Shown here in pieces: positions 8,896 through 17,289 of a stretch of 64,000 nucleotides of DNA (position 1 is its first letter; every line of letters begins with the position of its first letter). Below the pieces are notes generated by a model. The model saw only the letters and a program-made list of their open reading frames with translations, searched no databases and was not told the origin of the DNA. This DNA comes from Saprospiraceae bacterium (lineage in GTDB: Bacteria; Bacteroidota; Bacteroidia; Chitinophagales; Saprospiraceae), in assembly GCA_016719615.1 (NCBI GenBank), contig JADJYQ010000006.1, positions 310,001 through 374,000 on the forward strand, in the 5' to 3' direction. The position numbers and the translations under genes were made by a program.

Positions 8896-9948
8896 TTAAG
8901 ATCTGGCAGACACCCATTTGGCAATAGAAGGCGCAAGCTCTTTTTGAGATTTTGCCCCAACAAATACCCCAATATGGCCACCCGGAAAAGCATAGAGTTG
9001 TTTGTCTTTGCTTCCAATATGATCCATAACAGCGATAGTAGATTTGTTTGGAATGATATTGTCTTCTGTAGCGTAAACGTTTAAAAAAGGAACGGTCATA
9101 TTTTTCAAATCGACTCTTTTTCCATTTAATTCAAATGTACCCTGGATCAGTTTATTGTCGCGAAAGAGATCTTTTATGTATTTTCTGTACATTTCTCCGG
9201 ATAAATCAGGGCAATCGTTTTTCCAACGCTCCATGCGAAGGAAATTCATAAGTTTGTCTTTGTCCTCCATCATATCCATTACTCCAAAATATTTGGATAC
9301 GTCTAAACTGGGTTTGAGCATACTGAAGGCATTGTTCAGCATATCGGCGCTCACAACGCCTACCGTGTCGACCATAGTGTCCACATCGAGGTTTTTGGCC
9401 CAATTATAAAGGATGTTGCAATGGGAATCCGTAAAATCATATGGGGCAACGAAAGTCGTAAGCGTTTGTAGTTTTTCCGGATGAATGGAGGCATAGATCA
9501 TGCTAAATAGTCCACCCTGGCAAATTCCCATTTTGTGAATTTTATCAACTTTATGCTGATGTCTGATAAAGTTGACTGCATCATTCATATAACCGAGGAT
9601 ATAGTCCTCCATGGTTATATACCGATCAGCCCTAGTAGGATAGCCCCAATCCATGATATAAATATCGAGACCTTCCTCGAGTAATTTTTTCATGAGACTG
9701 CGGTCGGGTTGTAAATCCAAAACATCGTGCCGGTTCATTATGGCAAAGGAAACCAAAACCGGAATATCGCATTTTGGGGGCGTTTCTCTGATGTAATGGT
9801 AGAGCTTTACCTTATCGCATTCCCAAACTAATTCTTTAGGAGTTGTAGCAATATCGACTTCTTCGATATCTTGTAAGGTTTTATATCCTTTTTGAAGTTT
9901 ATCGTTTATTTGTACAAACTCGTTGAAAATGGAAGCGGTATTAATCAT
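8896..9948 (-). CDS. phaC: Class III poly(R)-hydroxyalkanoate synthase, catalytic subunit PhaC
   Basis: About 350 aa, the short length typical of class III synthases, which polymerise (R)-3-hydroxyacyl-CoA into storage polyester on granule surfaces. The lipase-like box is G-I-C-Q-G-G with the nucleophilic Cys at residue 143. The catalytic Asp is in YATEDNIIP, and the His is in GGHIG near residue 325. Class III enzymes need a PhaE partner, which is the next gene upstream. The ATG at 9948 (MINTASIF) is preferred over one 21 bases earlier because family members begin close to this point. A strong hairpin lies between phaE and phaC, suggesting reduced phaC transcription relative to phaE. Confidence 0.95.
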   Translation of the reverse strand: MINTASIFNEFVQINDKLQKGYKTLQDIEEVDIATTPKELVWECDKVKLYHYIRETPPKCDIPVLVSFAIMNRHDVLDLQPDRSLMKKLLEEGLDIYIMDWGYPTRADRYITMEDYILGYMNDAVNFIRHQHKVDKIHKMGICQGGLFSMIYASIHPEKLQTLTTFVAPYDFTDSHCNILYNWAKNLDVDTMVDTVGVVSADMLNNAFSMLKPSLDVSKYFGVMDMMEDKDKLMNFLRMERWKNDCPDLSGEMYRKYIKDLFRDNKLIQGTFELNGKRVDLKNMTVPFLNVYATEDNIIPNKSTIAVMDHIGSKDKQLYAFPGGHIGVFVGAKSQKELAPSIAKWVSARS

Positions 9949-9975
9949 GATTTTTAAATTGAAGGGCAAAAATAA

Positions 9976-10004
9976 AAAAGCCTGAGCGGTTGGCTCAGGC
10001 TTTT
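9976..10004. terminator. Intrinsic terminator or attenuator between phaE and phaC
   Basis: A perfect 12-bp stem, AAAAGCCTGAGC / GCTCAGGCTTTT, with a 5-base loop and T/A tracts on both sides. It sits 16 bases after the phaE stop and 27 bases before the phaC start. It should terminate part of the phaE transcription; phaC would then depend on read-through or RNA stability. Confidence 0.8.
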
Positions 10005-10020
10005 ATTTAATTTCTTGAAA

Positions 10021-11493
10021 TTACTTCTTTTTTGTGGTTTTAGCTTCTGGCTTTAACTCTTCTTTTTCTTTGGTAAGCATCTGCTCCAAATTTCTGTACA
10101 TTTTCTTAAGATCGTACAAGTTTTTATAAACCTCATCCATTTCTGTACGAGTAGCTACCGGCAAATTTGAGAAAAACATTTTTTCCATTTGGGTATCAAG
10201 ATCTTGTTTGATTTTAAGTTGCAAACTGCTTACTTCAGTCATCAATTTGCTATAGTCGTCGCCCTGGAAAAGAGTAGTGAATTTTTCATCACCTAACATC
10301 ATCCATTCCTGGAAAAGCTTCACGATACTGTCGATGCTTTCTCCATTTTCGATGCGCTTAGATAGTTTTTCTGCAACGGAATCCATAACACTCATACTGT
10401 TTTGGTAAACCAGATACTGTAACTCGCTATTTTTTAAACTCAATAAGATCATTCTGTCATAAATCTCGTTCCAGGTTTTGGCATTTTTCACATTGCTGTT
10501 TTCCTCAAACAATCTGGAAATCGGAGAAGTCGCTTCAACCATTGCATTTTTCCAGTTTGAATACATGTCAACCATCTGATTAAAAGGGCTGGTCTGCATC
10601 CATGGATTCTGGTGCATCTGGTTCTTCATTTGATGAAAATTGTTTAAACCAGCTTCAGAAAACTGTTTCATGGAAAGAACAAACTGTTTGTTCATTTCAT
10701 CAAATTGTTTTCTAGTTTCATCCGGCAGGAAAGAGAAAAATTTATCGACGAATGCTTTATATTTTTCCGGATTCATTAACTCTTTATAAGTAGCAAAATT
10801 GAAGCTATTGTTTTCAATGCTTTTGAACATAGGAGCCCACAATTCATAAAACTTGCTCAGACTTTCAGCCATATTATTCATTCCTTTAAAAGAATCTGCT
10901 GCAGTCATATTTGGCATTTTTTTCCACCATTCGCCATGCGTGTTATTCATCAAATCAAAATAATTCTTGATTTGACTGCTCCACTGCGTCATTTGATCAT
11001 TCATGTTGTTTTGCATTTTCATGCTATTCATGAAAGGATTGTTTGACATCATTTGGTTAAAACCAGCCATATTCATGTTGTTGGTCAAATAACTGTTCAT
11101 TTGATTTGACCAATTTTGCATCGAACCGGCCCAGTCAGCAGGGTTGGTTGAAAAACCATTAGTAGCGGTCTGTTGCTGCATCTGGTAGGTGTTTTTTGCC
11201 CAGTTCATCTGATTATCAAACCACTCCTGGAAAAAATTCTTAGCGGTTTCATTGGATTGCTTCATTTGATCGGTTGTTTCATTCATCTGTGATGTTGTTT
11301 TTTCAATCATTTCTGCTTGAGCATGTAATGCATCTTTGTACATTTTATTTCCTTTGTCTAGCGTTTCGTGTACGAAAGGAACGTCTTTGGTAAGTTTTTT
11401 CGTTGCATCAACGAATTGATCTATTACACTCGATTGTGTTTCTACGACTAAATCTACATAAGATTTGGTGTGATTGTTGTTTTTTGCACTCAT
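10021..11493 (-). CDS. phaE: Class III PHA synthase subunit PhaE
   Basis: A 490-aa protein, longer than the usual ~350-aa PhaE because of a Met/Asn/Gln-rich segment (about residues 60-190) carrying many NNM, MQ and WxxQM runs. The C-terminal half holds the conserved part: a helix with FQEWMMLGDEKFTTLF and the late motif LPVATRTEMDEVYKNLYDLKK, followed by a Lys-rich tail. PhaE is the non-catalytic subunit needed for activity of class III PhaC. The extended, low-complexity amphipathic N-terminus could also bind granules as phasins do; that is an inference. The gene is divergent from phaJ across 98 bases, which hold a good promoter match. Confidence 0.88.
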   Translation of the reverse strand: MSAKNNNHTKSYVDLVVETQSSVIDQFVDATKKLTKDVPFVHETLDKGNKMYKDALHAQAEMIEKTTSQMNETTDQMKQSNETAKNFFQEWFDNQMNWAKNTYQMQQQTATNGFSTNPADWAGSMQNWSNQMNSYLTNNMNMAGFNQMMSNNPFMNSMKMQNNMNDQMTQWSSQIKNYFDLMNNTHGEWWKKMPNMTAADSFKGMNNMAESLSKFYELWAPMFKSIENNSFNFATYKELMNPEKYKAFVDKFFSFLPDETRKQFDEMNKQFVLSMKQFSEAGLNNFHQMKNQMHQNPWMQTSPFNQMVDMYSNWKNAMVEATSPISRLFEENSNVKNAKTWNEIYDRMILLSLKNSELQYLVYQNSMSVMDSVAEKLSKRIENGESIDSIVKLFQEWMMLGDEKFTTLFQGDDYSKLMTEVSSLQLKIKQDLDTQMEKMFFSNLPVATRTEMDEVYKNLYDLKKMYRNLEQMLTKEKEELKPEAKTTKKK

Positions 11494-11535
11494 GGTTTTC
11501 TTTTTTTATGCGTTAGAATGATTTACTTTGTGCCG

Positions 11536-11569
11536 CAAACATAGTACAAAAAAAACCGCAATCTGCAAA
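11536..11569 (-). promoter_or_regulatory. Promoter of phaE
   Basis: On the minus strand TTTG (complement of 11566-11569) is followed after 22 bases by TATGTTTG (complement of 11536-11543). This fits the Bacteroidota TTTG / TAnnTTTG promoter, though the spacer is 1-3 bases longer than usual. It lies 42 bases before the phaE start. Confidence 0.55.
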
Positions 11570-11591
11570 GGATTTATTAATAATCGTTAAT

Positions 11592-12008
11592 ATGCTAAAA
11601 ACAGGAGATCAATTTAAACACAAATTCAGCTACACACAGGATGATGTCAATTTATATGCCAGAATTTCTGGTGACAGCAATCCCCTGCATACCGATCCGG
11701 AGGCTGGTAGAAACAGCATGTTTGGTAGAAATATCATTCACGGTTTTTTGGGAGGATCTGTTTTTACCAAAATCTTTGGGGCACTTTGGATGGCAGATGG
11801 ACATGTTTATTTAAAACAAAGCATGCAATGGCTAAAGCCCATGTTTGTTGACCAGGAATATGAAGCCGTTATTACAGTTAAAGAAATTTTCAAAGAAAAA
11901 AACAGGGTCTTATATGAGTGCGCTGTATACGATGTAGAAACAGGCGATCAGACAATGGCCGGAGAAGCGCTGTTGATGAACAAAAAGCAATATATCTGGA
12001 CGGATTAG
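11592..12008 (+). CDS. phaJ: (R)-specific enoyl-CoA hydratase, MaoC-like
   Basis: A 138-aa single hot-dog protein with the hydratase-2 signature Y-A-R-I-S-G-D-S-N-P-L-H; the catalytic Asp28 and His33 are present. PhaJ converts trans-2-enoyl-CoA from fatty-acid beta-oxidation into (R)-3-hydroxyacyl-CoA, the monomer of PHA synthase. Its position divergent from phaE-phaC supports this role over a generic MaoC dehydratase. The cluster therefore couples beta-oxidation to polymer storage. Cytosolic; no signal peptide. A palindrome of the ACTAAC-N4-GTTAGT type follows the stop by 23 bases, and a strong terminator follows that. Confidence 0.9.
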   Translation: MLKTGDQFKHKFSYTQDDVNLYARISGDSNPLHTDPEAGRNSMFGRNIIHGFLGGSVFTKIFGALWMADGHVYLKQSMQWLKPMFVDQEYEAVITVKEIFKEKNRVLYECAVYDVETGDQTMAGEALLMNKKQYIWTD

Positions 12009-12030
12009 ACAGGTCGTAACTTTTCGCAGA

Positions 12031-12048
12031 AACTAACACACGTTAGTT
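12031..12048. repeat. Dispersed palindrome ACTAAC-N4-GTTAGT, copy after phaJ
   Basis: AACTAAC-ACAC-GTTAGTT, with 7-bp inverted arms and a 4-base spacer. It is one of four perfect copies of this motif in the window. It lies between the phaJ stop and the terminator. Confidence 0.6.
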
Positions 12049-12197
12049 TTGTTGAAACATGCGCAGCAATTGGCTTCAAGTAAGAACGTTGACGACGATC
12101 AACTGAAGACTGATCCTAGCCCTATTTCAACTTAGCTCTTAAGATAAATATATAGAAGGTCAAACCTAGAAGAGCGATTTATGATTTGCATAAAAAA

Positions 12198-12229
12198 GAA
12201 AAAGGTCCGGCGTTTAGCGGACCTTTTTC
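12198..12229. terminator. Bidirectional intrinsic terminator between phaJ and the metalloprotease gene
   Basis: A perfect 12-bp stem, GAAAAAGGTCCG / CGGACCTTTTTC, with an 8-base loop. The A and T tracts make it functional in either direction, which fits the two converging genes. Confidence 0.85.
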
Positions 12230-12263
12230 AAATTCTAAATAGTAAAATCCCTGTCTAAAAAAC

Positions 12264-14867
12264 TTATTCCAGTTTAATCAGTTTTCTTGTATGCTGTTTG
12301 CTCGCTCCCACCAAACGAATGTAATACGTGGCAGGACTCAAATGAGCTGTGTTTAAGGTATAAATGTTAGTTCCTTCTGAAGACAAAAGATTCTCTTTGC
12401 TGACCACACGTCCAAGAGGATCAACGATGTACAATTGTACATTTTGATCAAGAGGGGAATAGAAAGATACTTGCAAACTTTGATCAAAAGGATTTGGAGC
12501 TATATTGATGGATTCAATATCTAAGGCAATACCACTATTAGGATCTATGAGACCTCCTGCAGCTTTAATATTGATACTATAATCTTCAACCTCTCCGTAT
12601 GAAAATGTTTGGCAAGAAGTAGGATAGCCACCATATCTGATAGAAACGCGCATCCTCACTTGTGCCGTAGCAGCTCCTGCAGGGATCGTAATATTTGCAC
12701 TTTGTAATGCAGTACTGGAGGAGGCCTGAGAAACCACTTGTTCTCCAGCGTCATTAAAAGATTTATTATTGTTAAAATCTATCCAGACCCTGCGATATAA
12801 AGTACCGGAACCCCCTGTTGTTCCGCTTTGATGACTTAAAGTATAAGTTGAACCCTTGGAGACATCTGTGACCAAAGCAGTTCCATTATAATAGCCGCCA
12901 TCAGTGCCAGATATCCGATCAATGCTGCCTAATTTAACTCGGGAGACCCATTCGTAGTTGGCATTGTTTCCTTTTGATGCACAATAACCGGCAAGGGTTT
13001 TAAATGTCAGTGTGCTTGTAAACGCACTAGTTCCACTTGGACAAACAGCTTGAACGCGGACATTATAATTGGTATTTGCGGTCATTCCGGTTAGATTAAC
13101 AGCTGTCGTAGTAACATTGACCTGCTGCCAAGTTCCGGATGTAGCTAATTTATATTGGAAATTGTAAGAAGTTGCACCGGATACGGCAGACCATGAAATG
13201 GTTGCTGTCGATTCCGTAATATTACTAGCCGCCAGATTTGTTGGTGTGTTACAGGATCCGCCGCCACTGGTTGTAAAATTTACGGTAGCAGAATAAGCAC
13301 TTTCACCGGAAGCACAAACGGCTTTTACACGCGTATTGTAAAGTGTTGAAGCAACCAGTCCCGACATGTTATAAGTAGGGTTAGTAGTCGTTACAACAGT
13401 CCATGTACCGCCTGCATTGGTTTTGTATTCAAATTTATAAGACGTTGCTCCTGAAACGACATTCCAATTTGCAGTTGCAGTAGTTTGCGTAATGTTGGTA
13501 ATGTTTAAGCCAGTTGGTACATTGCAACCACCACCACCGCCGCCGCAGCTTTGTCCAAGGCAGGTTGCAGCAATAACCTCGGTTCGAATTTTATCACCTG
13601 GTAGTGGACCAAAGCCATTATTGAAGTTGATACCATAATTTGTGAGATGGCAATAACTCATGATAGTTCCACCATTTGGTGGAGCGGGTCCTTTTGCACA
13701 GCCACCTTCGGTGGTATAACAGTTGTCAATTGCGCCACCGGGCCAACCACACCATTGTGTATGATTTGAGCCGATGTTGTGCCCCATTTCATGCGTCATG
13801 ACTTCGACAGTCCAACTATAGGTAGGAACATCCTGGTAAGTAGATGAAATATTGCTGTAAGCGTACTTATAAGACGAACACAGCACATCCAGCCAGGCAA
13901 CGCCGCCGATATTGTTTCCACCCAGCGCAGCTAAATGTGCCAGGTCTCCATTAAAAGTGGTCCTTAAAGTTTTAAATTGGTTCAGTGCGGTAACACTGTT
14001 GGTTTTGGAATAGCCGTCTTCTGAGGTCCATACAAATACTTCTGAGATCGCAGTATTTATTGATTCATTCGCATATAAGGTTTTTACATTGTTAAAAACG
14101 GAAGTGATCCAGTTTGTGGTTGCTGTGACCCCGCCTTTATTATTATGTAATGCAAAATCACATTCAATATAAACGCGAATACAATCACCGGCCGCTTGCA
14201 CGCCTCTTTGTTTTACTTCTTGTTCAACAGGTTGCAATTCGTCGGTGAGACAATCAAAGGGAATTTTGGTGTTTAGGTCTAGGTCATTATAAAGGATCAT
14301 TTGGCCTGGTGCGTCATAACTGGGTTGGATTACAATATTTCCTTCACCCAAAGTGAAACTTCCCATAATTTCATTTTCGAAAATACTTATGGAAGCAAGG
14401 GAATTATACTCGTGTCCTTGAACAATCCCCCGGTAAAAAACTCCTTTAGCATAAGGAAAAGCATTCTTTTCTCCGGAAGTAAAGACTTGAAAACCATCCG
14501 CAAATAATTCCACTTTTACGAGTTCGAGCGTCATTACTTCTCGTTCACTCATTGGAATATCAAGACTTATAGCGGCAGGTTTGTTTTTTAAACAAGTACG
14601 GAGCACGTTTGGGTCGACCTCGAGAAGTTTCATTTTCGAAGCATCCTGACCTCTGTAGCTAATGAACGGTAATGCAGAAGGGTGCACTGCCTGCATTTTT
14701 TCAAATGTAAAATTTTGCTTCTTGGCATGCAGCACTTGGGCAGCTACTGGAGAAATAGATTCCTGATCCTCTGATATCACCCGGATCGTAGGAATGTTTT
14801 GGGCAGTTAGACTTAATAATCCCCAAAATAGGGCAATAGTCAACAGTCGGTTTTTTAAACACATCAT
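12264..14867 (-). CDS. Secreted reprolysin-like metalloprotease with FnIII, GEVED and T9SS sorting domains
   Basis: An 867-aa modular exoenzyme. After a signal peptide (ending LLSLTAQN) come a propeptide-like region and a metzincin domain with the zinc motif H-E-M-G-H-N-I-G-S-N-H at residues 359-369. A Gly-rich linker leads to two fibronectin type III repeats (about 450-640, each starting T-G-L-N-I or T-N-L-A-A). A GEVED-type domain follows, with VWIDFNNNKSF and SYGEVEDYSIN, and then a type A T9SS C-terminal domain starting near IAPNPFDQ. It is probably secreted or surface-attached and degrades proteins outside the cell. The nearby -7 element suggests its own promoter; no partner gene is evident. 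Membership of peptidase family M12B is a motif-based call. Confidence 0.93.
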   Translation of the reverse strand: MMCLKNRLLTIALFWGLLSLTAQNIPTIRVISEDQESISPVAAQVLHAKKQNFTFEKMQAVHPSALPFISYRGQDASKMKLLEVDPNVLRTCLKNKPAAISLDIPMSEREVMTLELVKVELFADGFQVFTSGEKNAFPYAKGVFYRGIVQGHEYNSLASISIFENEIMGSFTLGEGNIVIQPSYDAPGQMILYNDLDLNTKIPFDCLTDELQPVEQEVKQRGVQAAGDCIRVYIECDFALHNNKGGVTATTNWITSVFNNVKTLYANESINTAISEVFVWTSEDGYSKTNSVTALNQFKTLRTTFNGDLAHLAALGGNNIGGVAWLDVLCSSYKYAYSNISSTYQDVPTYSWTVEVMTHEMGHNIGSNHTQWCGWPGGAIDNCYTTEGGCAKGPAPPNGGTIMSYCHLTNYGINFNNGFGPLPGDKIRTEVIAATCLGQSCGGGGGGCNVPTGLNITNITQTTATANWNVVSGATSYKFEYKTNAGGTWTVVTTTNPTYNMSGLVASTLYNTRVKAVCASGESAYSATVNFTTSGGGSCNTPTNLAASNITESTATISWSAVSGATSYNFQYKLATSGTWQQVNVTTTAVNLTGMTANTNYNVRVQAVCPSGTSAFTSTLTFKTLAGYCASKGNNANYEWVSRVKLGSIDRISGTDGGYYNGTALVTDVSKGSTYTLSHQSGTTGGSGTLYRRVWIDFNNNKSFNDAGEQVVSQASSSTALQSANITIPAGAATAQVRMRVSIRYGGYPTSCQTFSYGEVEDYSINIKAAGGLIDPNSGIALDIESINIAPNPFDQSLQVSFYSPLDQNVQLYIVDPLGRVVSKENLLSSEGTNIYTLNTAHLSPATYYIRLVGASKQHTRKLIKLE

Positions 14868-14939
14868 TGTATTATAAATTATAAAGTTAAAAATGCGAAC
14901 CTAGCGCCGTAAAATAGGGATAGAGGGGAAATACAAGTG

Positions 14940-14947
14940 CAAAGCTA
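14940..14947 (-). promoter_or_regulatory. -7 element for the metalloprotease gene
   Basis: The minus strand reads TAGCTTTG, an exact TAnnTTTG match 72 bases before the start codon. No -33 match was found at proper spacing. Confidence 0.35.
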
Positions 14948-14969
14948 ATACCAATTCTTATTTCAACTA

Positions 14970-15024
14970 TCAGGGTAAACCCTGATTTTTTAAATATTTT
15001 TCTCAGGGTTTACCCTGAGAAAAA
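14970..15024. repeat. Pair of TCAGGGTWWACCCTGA palindromes, locus 1
   Basis: TCAGGGTAAACCCTGA at 14970-14985 and TCAGGGTTTACCCTGA at 15003-15018. The second sits inside a perfect 13-bp inverted repeat (14997-15009 with 15012-15024, 2-base spacer) flanked by T and A runs, so it could also fold as a terminator-like hairpin. The same two palindromes recur in swapped order at 60611-60653. Confidence 0.8.
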
Positions 15025-15134
15025 CGAAGGATTGCTTCTTATAAAGATGGACTAAAAATAAATATATTAAAGTGAGAGCATCAATTTATTATAACGTTTT
15101 CGGCGATTAAATATGATATGAATAACATTTGTAA

Positions 15135-15438
15135 GTTGCTATTTCTATTATAGTTGAACAACTGTTAAAACATCGATATGAGTATGTAGAGAACGACACA
15201 GCTTATGAGAATCATTTTAGTCTTCCATTAAAAATGTATTCCCGAAGAAATTCTAGTTCAGGATTTTTACTTTTTAATGCGTTAAAGACAGGAGACCCAT
15301 TTATGGATTGACCTGCCCTCCGGTAAATTTGAAATCCAAATGTTGATTAATCAAGGCATTCATGATAAAAATGTAAAAGCGCGTAATAATATTTATAAGA
15401 CTTATTTATTACAAGAAAAGGCTTACGGCTACGATTGA
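15135..15438 (+). pseudogene. Possible frameshifted gene remnant, unknown family
   Basis: Two adjoining open frames read as protein-like sequence. The first runs from 15135 to the TGA at 15309-15311 and contains YSRRNSSSGFLLFNALKTGD. A second frame takes over at the same point with WIDLPSGKFEIQMLINQG and ends at a stop near 15438. One base change would join them. I do not recognise the family, and chance open frames of this size are possible. Confidence 0.25.
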
Positions 15439-16164
15439 ACCAAGGTGTAGTTTGTTTAATTTCTGGATATAAATTTAATTGTTTTTTCATAAATCGTATT
15501 GTCAATACAAAAGTAAAGCTAGGGTGTAGATGGGATATCAAATGAAAGACGATAATAGATCTGGTAATCCCGACACGAAGTAATGATTCAATAAAATGCT
15601 TATCAGTAGGTGGGTATAATTATAGAGTAAAGAGTATAGTTTATAGAGTATAAAGTTGCGATATATAGTAATTATTTAATCAAAAGAGGATAATGATGTC
15701 AGGAGAATTATGGAGCTATAAATAAAATGGATAGACTTTTGTTAAATAATTCCGCCCTCCTAATTTTCTGAAGCAGAATTTACAGAATTAAAGAATTTTC
15801 TGAATGATTTGAATTAATCAAAACAACAATACGAACCTTAAAATTTTTGCCTTAATTCGACTGCCAGTTGAAAACGCATCCCCAATATCAAAATTGCAAC
15901 CAAGAAGACATCCATGTTGGAATTTTAAACTACGTCATTAACGGAATCAGAATTTGATGAATGGGGATAAAACTAAAATGTTAATGCTGATCATAATTTA
16001 AGAAAATAATGATATTATCATGATTAATTGGAATTCAGCAAATTTGTTTTTGGAAGATCAAAATTCATTATGATTTTATAACTCCAGCAACATTGATCCA
16101 TAAAATACTAAAAGTAAAAACCCACAACAAGCAAAATTTCATAAAAACAGTTGAATTTTATTGA

Positions 16165-16180
16165 ACTAACACTCGTTAGT
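16165..16180. repeat. Dispersed palindrome ACTAAC-N4-GTTAGT, copy before the octamer array
   Basis: ACTAAC-ACTC-GTTAGT, a perfect copy of the dispersed motif, 12 bases upstream of an array whose unit also contains CTAACA. Confidence 0.55.
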
Positions 16181-16192
16181 GTGTATTGTTTT

Positions 16193-16240
16193 CTAACAGA
16201 CTAACAGACTAACAGACTAACAGACTAACAGACTAACAGA
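16193..16240. repeat. Tandem octamer array (CTAACAGA)6
   Basis: Six perfect head-to-tail copies of CTAACAGA with no interruption, 56 bases from the end of the response-regulator gene. Perfect identity suggests recent slippage; copy number is likely to vary between strains. Confidence 0.9.
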
Positions 16241-16296
16241 CTTCCCTCTACAAGCCTACCCAGATCAAACGTGCAGACGAATCTGTCAGGAATCAT

Positions 16297-16926
16297 CTAT
16301 TTAGGAAAGATCTTATTTAAGGCTTCAACTTTGGAATGTACTTGCAATTTTTCGTAGATATTGCGAAGGTAAGTTCGCACGGTTTCGATACTGATAAATA
16401 GTTGGTCTGCAATTTCTTTATAGGAGAGGCCTTTGGCCAGTGCATGCAAGACTTCTTGTTCTCGGGTTGTAAAACTGTCGAGTAAATGATGATCGGTTTT
16501 TTTATTAGGAAAAGAGCTAACGACCATTCTTGCAATTTCAGCCGACATTGGGGAGCCCCCTTGGTGAATGTCGCGAAGGGCTTGAAATACCTGATCCGGA
16601 CTGGAATTCTTTAAGATATAACCGGTTGCTCCGGCACACAAGGAATCAAAAGTTCGCTCAGCATCATTATGAGAAGTACACATTAAAAACTGTACTTCCG
16701 GTCTTTTGGGCTTACATTCTCTGACACATTGAATTCCCGACATCCCGGGGAGAGAAATGTCCATGAGCACGACATCAACCATCATATCTTTAAAGGATTT
16801 GGCAAAGTCTTCTGCCCTTTCAAACTCTTTATTGCAGACCAGATCATCAGCCATAGAAATCAGTTCTACCATAGATGCCCGGATGTCGGCATCATCTTCA
16901 ACGATCGCAACGCGAATTTTTTGCAT
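16297..16926 (-). CDS. NarL/FixJ-type response regulator
   Basis: A 209-aa protein with an N-terminal receiver domain (acidic pocket Asp11-Asp12, phosphoacceptor Asp56 in VVLMDISLPG, Lys in GYILKNSS) and a C-terminal LuxR-type helix-turn-helix (about residues 145-205: TREQEVLHALAKGLSYKEIA ... VRTYLRNIYEKL). It should bind DNA once phosphorylated. The cognate kinase is very probably the TPR histidine kinase at 18395-20500, which has the HisKA_3 type of phosphoacceptor used with this regulator class. A methyltransferase gene lies between them on the same strand. Targets are unknown. Confidence 0.93.
   Translation of the reverse strand: MQKIRVAIVEDDADIRASMVELISMADDLVCNKEFERAEDFAKSFKDMMVDVVLMDISLPGMSGIQCVRECKPKRPEVQFLMCTSHNDAERTFDSLCAGATGYILKNSSPDQVFQALRDIHQGGSPMSAEIARMVVSSFPNKKTDHHLLDSFTTREQEVLHALAKGLSYKEIADQLFISIETVRTYLRNIYEKLQVHSKVEALNKIFPK
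16530..16550 (-). other. Hinge between receiver and HTH of the response regulator
   Basis: This short coding segment joins the receiver domain to the DNA-binding domain. It is noted only because it lies between the two recognised domains of the regulator at 16297-16926 and shows no extra domain or insertion. Confidence 0.2.
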
Positions 16927-17289
16927 AAATAAAGCTAAATGTAAAAATAAATAATCAACGTCAATATATCAAGAATCCTATAGAAATATAGATCTGCCGA
17001 TAAAGATGGAAGCCAATTGTGTTTTACTTAATTTTTTCATTTTGAAATGTTTTCTTAGTGAATAAATAAAGAAATTGAAACCGATTTTGCCCAAACTGCA
17101 TTTAAATTATAATGGCAAGGGATACTTCTTGACCAGACATCATTTGGATGTACAAAACAGAAGTTTTATCAAATTTATTTTGAGTATAGATTTTTATTTT
17201 GATACATCAAAGGGTCAAAAGCCTAAGTTGCCTCACATCACATAAATGTAGATTTCTTTAACGGGTATCATGTAACGCTGAGGTATAAC
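16927..17289. other. Intergenic gap, nothing recognised
   Basis: 363 bases between the response-regulator start and the methyltransferase stop. It is AT-rich with no convincing open frame, hairpin or repeat. It presumably contains the promoter of the response regulator, but no TAnnTTTG match was found close to that start. Confidence 0.5.

Larger units (their letters stand above)
14868..16296. other. 1.4-kb non-coding region rich in repeats and decayed sequence
   Basis: No intact gene was found in 1429 bases. The region holds paired TCAGGG palindromes, a possible gene remnant at 15135-15438, one ACTAAC-N4-GTTAGT palindrome and an octamer tandem array, each listed separately. A short minus-strand frame near 15842-15920 ends in GMRFQLAVELRQKF, which resembles the end of an outer-membrane barrel and may be another remnant (weak). 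The remainder is AT-rich with frequent stops in all frames. Confidence 0.6.
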
